This document shows, piece by piece, positions 61,547-64,000 of a stretch of 64,000 nucleotides of DNA. The DNA comes from Bartonella ancashensis. Lineage in GTDB: Bacteria > Pseudomonadota > Alphaproteobacteria > Rhizobiales > Rhizobiaceae. A program made the translations under genes and the position numbers. Numbering within the stretch: the first letter of the stretch is position 1; each line of letters starts with the position of its first letter. Below the pieces are notes generated by a model. It ran no database searches and was not told the origin of the DNA. It worked only from the letters and a program-made list of their open reading frames with translations. The stretch is taken from assembly GCF_001281405.1 (NCBI RefSeq), contig NZ_CP010401.1, positions 334,001 through 398,000 of the forward strand, written 5' to 3'.

Positions 61547-62791
61547 ATGCCTTCCGATATTCCTAAAAATATACAACATTGCGATCTCTTAATCACAGGT
61601 GGTGCAGCTGTTGGCCTAACACTTGCGATAGCGCTCAAACAAGCTGCCCCTGAATTACAGATCAATATCGTTGAGGCATCTCCTGAATATGCGCCATCTT
61701 CTAAAGACATACAAGCACTTTCTATTGCAGCTTCTTCTGTCCGCATGTTTCAACAATTACAATGTTGGGAACAGCTCATACCCTATATTCAACCTATCCA
61801 TTCAATGGTCATCACAGACTCACGTGCTTGTGATCCTTTTAAGCAACCTTTTCTGACTTTTGAGGGAGATGTAACCCCTAACGAACCATTTGCAGTCATG
61901 GTGGAATATAATAGACTTTTGGATAGTTTGAAAAAACGCACAAACGATCTAAAAATTCCCCTCATAAATGGAGTAAATGTTGTTGATTTTCACTGCGAAG
62001 ACCAACACACAATCGTTACTTTAAGCAATGGTGAAATTTGGCGAACACCACTACTTATCGCAGCTGATGGAGCACAATCTCGATTGCGCAAAAGGGCAAA
62101 TATAAGACATTTTTTGCGCCCCTACAAACAAATAGCTATTCTATGCACTGTTCACCATGAAAAACCCCACTATGGTCAAGCAATACAACATTTTTTTCCT
62201 ACAGGACCTTTCGCCATTTTACCTCTCAAAGGTAATCAATCCTCTATCGTGTGGAGTGAAGATCGTAAAATAGCCCAAAATTACCTTAGCATTGATGCGG
62301 AGCTTTTTTTAATGGAGCTTGAAAAACGCATTGGTCATCATCTTGGGCAACTTTCTTGGAACGGTGAACGACGAGGATTTCCTCTTACTCTTGCTTTAAC
62401 ACGTCAATGTATCAGCCCCCGTTTTGCTCTTATTGGTGATGCAGCTCACACAATCCACCCCCTAGCAGGACAAGGACTTAATCTAGGTCTCCATGATAGT
62501 GCTGCTTTAGCACAGATAATCATCGAAGCTACACGATTAGGCCTTGATATTGGCTCTACCACAGTGCTTGAACGTTATCAAAGCTGGCGTCGCTTCACAG
62601 TCGTGCGTATGGCTTTAAGCAATGATTGGTTAAATAAACTTTTCTCAAATGATATCTTCGTCGTGCGTACACTGCGCGATATAGGTCTTGGTCTTGTTAA
62701 TCAAATGCCCAAGATAAAACGCTATCTCATCCAAGAAGCTTCTGGTCTTACACCTAATGCCCCACGTCTCTTACAGGGACATCCACTCTAA
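61547..62791 (+). CDS. UbiH/UbiF/COQ6-family FAD-dependent ubiquinone hydroxylase
   Basis: 414 residues from ATG 61547. The dinucleotide fold near the N-terminus reads DLLITGGAAVGLTLAIAL, the second FAD motif is LIAADGAQSRLR, and the third is FALIGDAAHTIHPLAGQGLNLGLHD. It hydroxylates the quinone ring; which position cannot be told. AAGAGAA precedes the chosen ATG; starts at 61481, 61514 and 61520 are open. Confidence 0.9.
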   Translation: MPSDIPKNIQHCDLLITGGAAVGLTLAIALKQAAPELQINIVEASPEYAPSSKDIQALSIAASSVRMFQQLQCWEQLIPYIQPIHSMVITDSRACDPFKQPFLTFEGDVTPNEPFAVMVEYNRLLDSLKKRTNDLKIPLINGVNVVDFHCEDQHTIVTLSNGEIWRTPLLIAADGAQSRLRKRANIRHFLRPYKQIAILCTVHHEKPHYGQAIQHFFPTGPFAILPLKGNQSSIVWSEDRKIAQNYLSIDAELFLMELEKRIGHHLGQLSWNGERRGFPLTLALTRQCISPRFALIGDAAHTIHPLAGQGLNLGLHDSAALAQIIIEATRLGLDIGSTTVLERYQSWRRFTVVRMALSNDWLNKLFSNDIFVVRTLRDIGLGLVNQMPKIKRYLIQEASGLTPNAPRLLQGHPL

Positions 62792-63234
62792 AATTGCAAA
62801 GGTGGCTATATCGTATTTCCTATTTTCTACCCAATCTTCTAAATGTCATGATCAGAAAAGCATTTACGCCTTGAGTAAGTAAGATAGCAAAGCTTTTAGA
62901 TTTTCTGCCCAATATACTCATAGATGCACACAAACCAAGGCAGCATAAAACCTTCCCTTAATTGCAAAAACAAAGAAAAGATTACCAAAAGCCTCTCAAA
63001 AATATATTACAAAACTTCAAAAATAACCATCAGCTGAACATAAGCGCACAACCTATCTACTTGAGCATATCGTCTCCTATGTTGCCAAAGAAAATATCAA
63101 CGCGCAGCCGCACTACTCCTTGCTGAAAACATATCGTCTTACCAACTTCCCTTGCGCAAAAAGACAAACACTAGACATTTTCTATATTTTTTGCACTCTC
63201 ACAGACAAATGCCTACTTTTGTACTATTTACCAC
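62792..63234. other. Spacer between the ubiquinone hydroxylase gene and sdhB, with a coding-like remnant
   Basis: 443 bp. From 63027 a frame on the plus strand stays open for 77 codons to 63257, its last 23 bases overlapping sdhB; the first part is more protein-like than chance (see findings). Two similar words, CATATCGTCT, occur around 63066 and 63129. No RNA gene or IS end is visible. Confidence 0.45.
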
Positions 63235-63257
63235 TCAAAGACGACGCTCAAGCATAA
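63027..63257 (+). pseudogene. Possible remnant of an unknown gene
   Basis: An open frame without a start codon near its beginning, reading SAEHKRTTYLLEHIVSYVAK early on, then NINAQPHYSLLKTYRL. Its helix-like balanced composition suggests it was once coding. The tail runs antisense to the end of sdhB and is probably spurious. I cannot name the family. Confidence 0.25.
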
Positions 63258-64000
63258 GTTTTTTAATTTCAGCGATTGCCTTAGCTGGATTTAGGCCTTT
63301 CGGGCAAGTCTGCATACAATTCATAATCGTATGGCACCGGTATAACCGAAAAGGATCCTCCAAATCATCAAGACGTTCACCACGCATCTCATCGCGTGAA
63401 TCCACAATCCAGCGATAAGCTTGAAGTAAAATGGCAGGCCCCAAATAACGATCCCCATTCCACCAATAACTTGGACATGAAGTTTGACAACATGCACAAA
63501 GAATACATTCATAAAGACCGTCAATCTTTTGGCGATCAGCGTGGCTCTGCAACCATTCTTTAGCAGGTTCAGGTGAAACAGTCTGTAACCAAGGTTCAAT
63601 GATTCGATGTTGCGCATAAAAATGCTCCAGATCAGGAACAAGATCCTTAACAACAGGCATAGATGGCAACGGATAAACTTTAATGGGATATGCAACATCA
63701 TCCATCCCCTTAGTACAAGCAAGGGTGTTTTTTCCATCAATATTCATCGCACACGAGCCACAAATGCCCTCACGGCATGACCGACGCAGAGTCAATGTTG
63801 GATCAACATGATTTTTAATGAATAAAAGACCATCAAGAACCATCGGACCACAAGCTGAACGATCAACATAATAAGTATCAAGCCGAGGATTATCATCATC
63901 ATCTGGTGACCAGCGATAAACATGAAATTCTGTCAATTGTGCAGAAGTTTCAGGTTTAGGCCAAATTTTTCCAGGTTTAACCCGAGAATTTTTGGGCAGC
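63235..64000 (-). CDS. sdhB: Succinate dehydrogenase iron-sulfur subunit (5' end outside window)
   Basis: At least 254 residues are visible; the frame is open at the window edge, so the start codon is missing. The 2Fe-2S cysteines lie in [16 protein letters not shown] and NTLAC; the 4Fe-4S and 3Fe-4S cysteines lie in [28 protein letters not shown]. SdhB passes electrons from SdhA's flavin to quinone in complex II. The visible upstream sequence reads [17 protein letters not shown]. Confidence 0.97.
   Translation of the reverse strand, partial: LPKNSRVKPGKIWPKPETSAQLTEFHVYRWSPDDDDNPRLDTYYVDRSACGPMVLDGLLFIKNHVDPTLTLRRSCREGICGSCAMNIDGKNTLACTKGMDDVAYPIKVYPLPSMPVVKDLVPDLEHFYAQHRIIEPWLQTVSPEPAKEWLQSHADRQKIDGLYECILCACCQTSCPSYWWNGDRYLGPAILLQAYRWIVDSRDEMRGERLDDLEDPFRLYRCHTIMNCMQTCPKGLNPAKAIAEIKKLMLERRL

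Overview
The window looks like a chromosomal segment of a Bartonella-type alphaproteobacterium (order Rhizobiales/Hyphomicrobiales). This rests on the AT-rich composition and on Rhizobiales-type gene orders and families: tkt-gap-pgk-fba, DUF4164-zapA, GapR, RcdA/DUF1465, M48 protease-RpoH2-helicase-FdxA-CarD, an F1-only atpHAGDC cluster, and LptE downstream of leuS. Long spacers and broken genes point to a reduced, host-associated genome. The genus is a confident inference; I cannot name the species. I see no rRNA, tRNA, CRISPR array, phage or insertion sequence.

Layout. 1-3000 (minus): suhB-like (cut by the window edge), efp, a Sel1-repeat exported protein and a ThiE-like protein. 3137-7997 (plus): OpgC, RcdA, ruvC-ruvA-ruvB and ybgC, with a 166-bp tandem duplication across the ruvB/ybgC junction. 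8532-12442 (plus): tolQ-tolR-tolA-tolB, without pal behind it; tolA carries 18 identical 12-bp repeats. 12890-18441 (minus): tkt-gap-pgk-fba, the lower glycolysis and pentose-phosphate link. 18742-20830: DUF4164, ZapA, a DUF1036 protein and GapR. 20996-23953 (minus): Uup-type ABC-F ATPase, glycine-zipper lipoprotein, thiamine pyrophosphokinase. 24047-29928: M48 lipoprotein protease, RpoH2-type sigma factor, an orphan helicase C-terminal region, FdxA and CarD. 30449-33928: L32, MtgA, polyprenyl synthetase, IspG. 34849-39997 (minus): F1 ATP synthase. 40636-45138: an unknown exported protein, PriA, a TalC-type transaldolase and LptE. 45125-53336: LeuS, YggS, Acs, FtsE, FtsX and a YdcF-family protein. 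53697-61369 (minus): MacB, MacA, XthA, LolA, FtsK. 61547-64000: a UbiH-family hydroxylase and SdhB (cut by the window edge).

How it works together. Most genes are core functions: envelope maintenance and division (Tol, FtsEX, FtsK, ZapA, MtgA, LolA, LptE), recombination and repair (RuvABC, PriA, XthA), central carbon and energy metabolism (Tkt, Gap, Pgk, Fba, transaldolase, Acs, SdhB, ATP synthase), and alphaproteobacterial cell-cycle and nucleoid factors (RcdA, GapR, CarD).

I did not find a convincing new multi-gene system. The points most worth a second look are small and specific: a SuhB relative that has lost acidic metal-site residues; the duplication at ruvB/ybgC that makes a chimeric ORF; a Suv3-like helicase reduced to its C-terminal region; a perfect in-frame repeat in tolA next to the missing pal; a 14-bp minisatellite between gapR and uup; and short echoes of fba and of the unknown exported-protein gene in neighbouring spacers.
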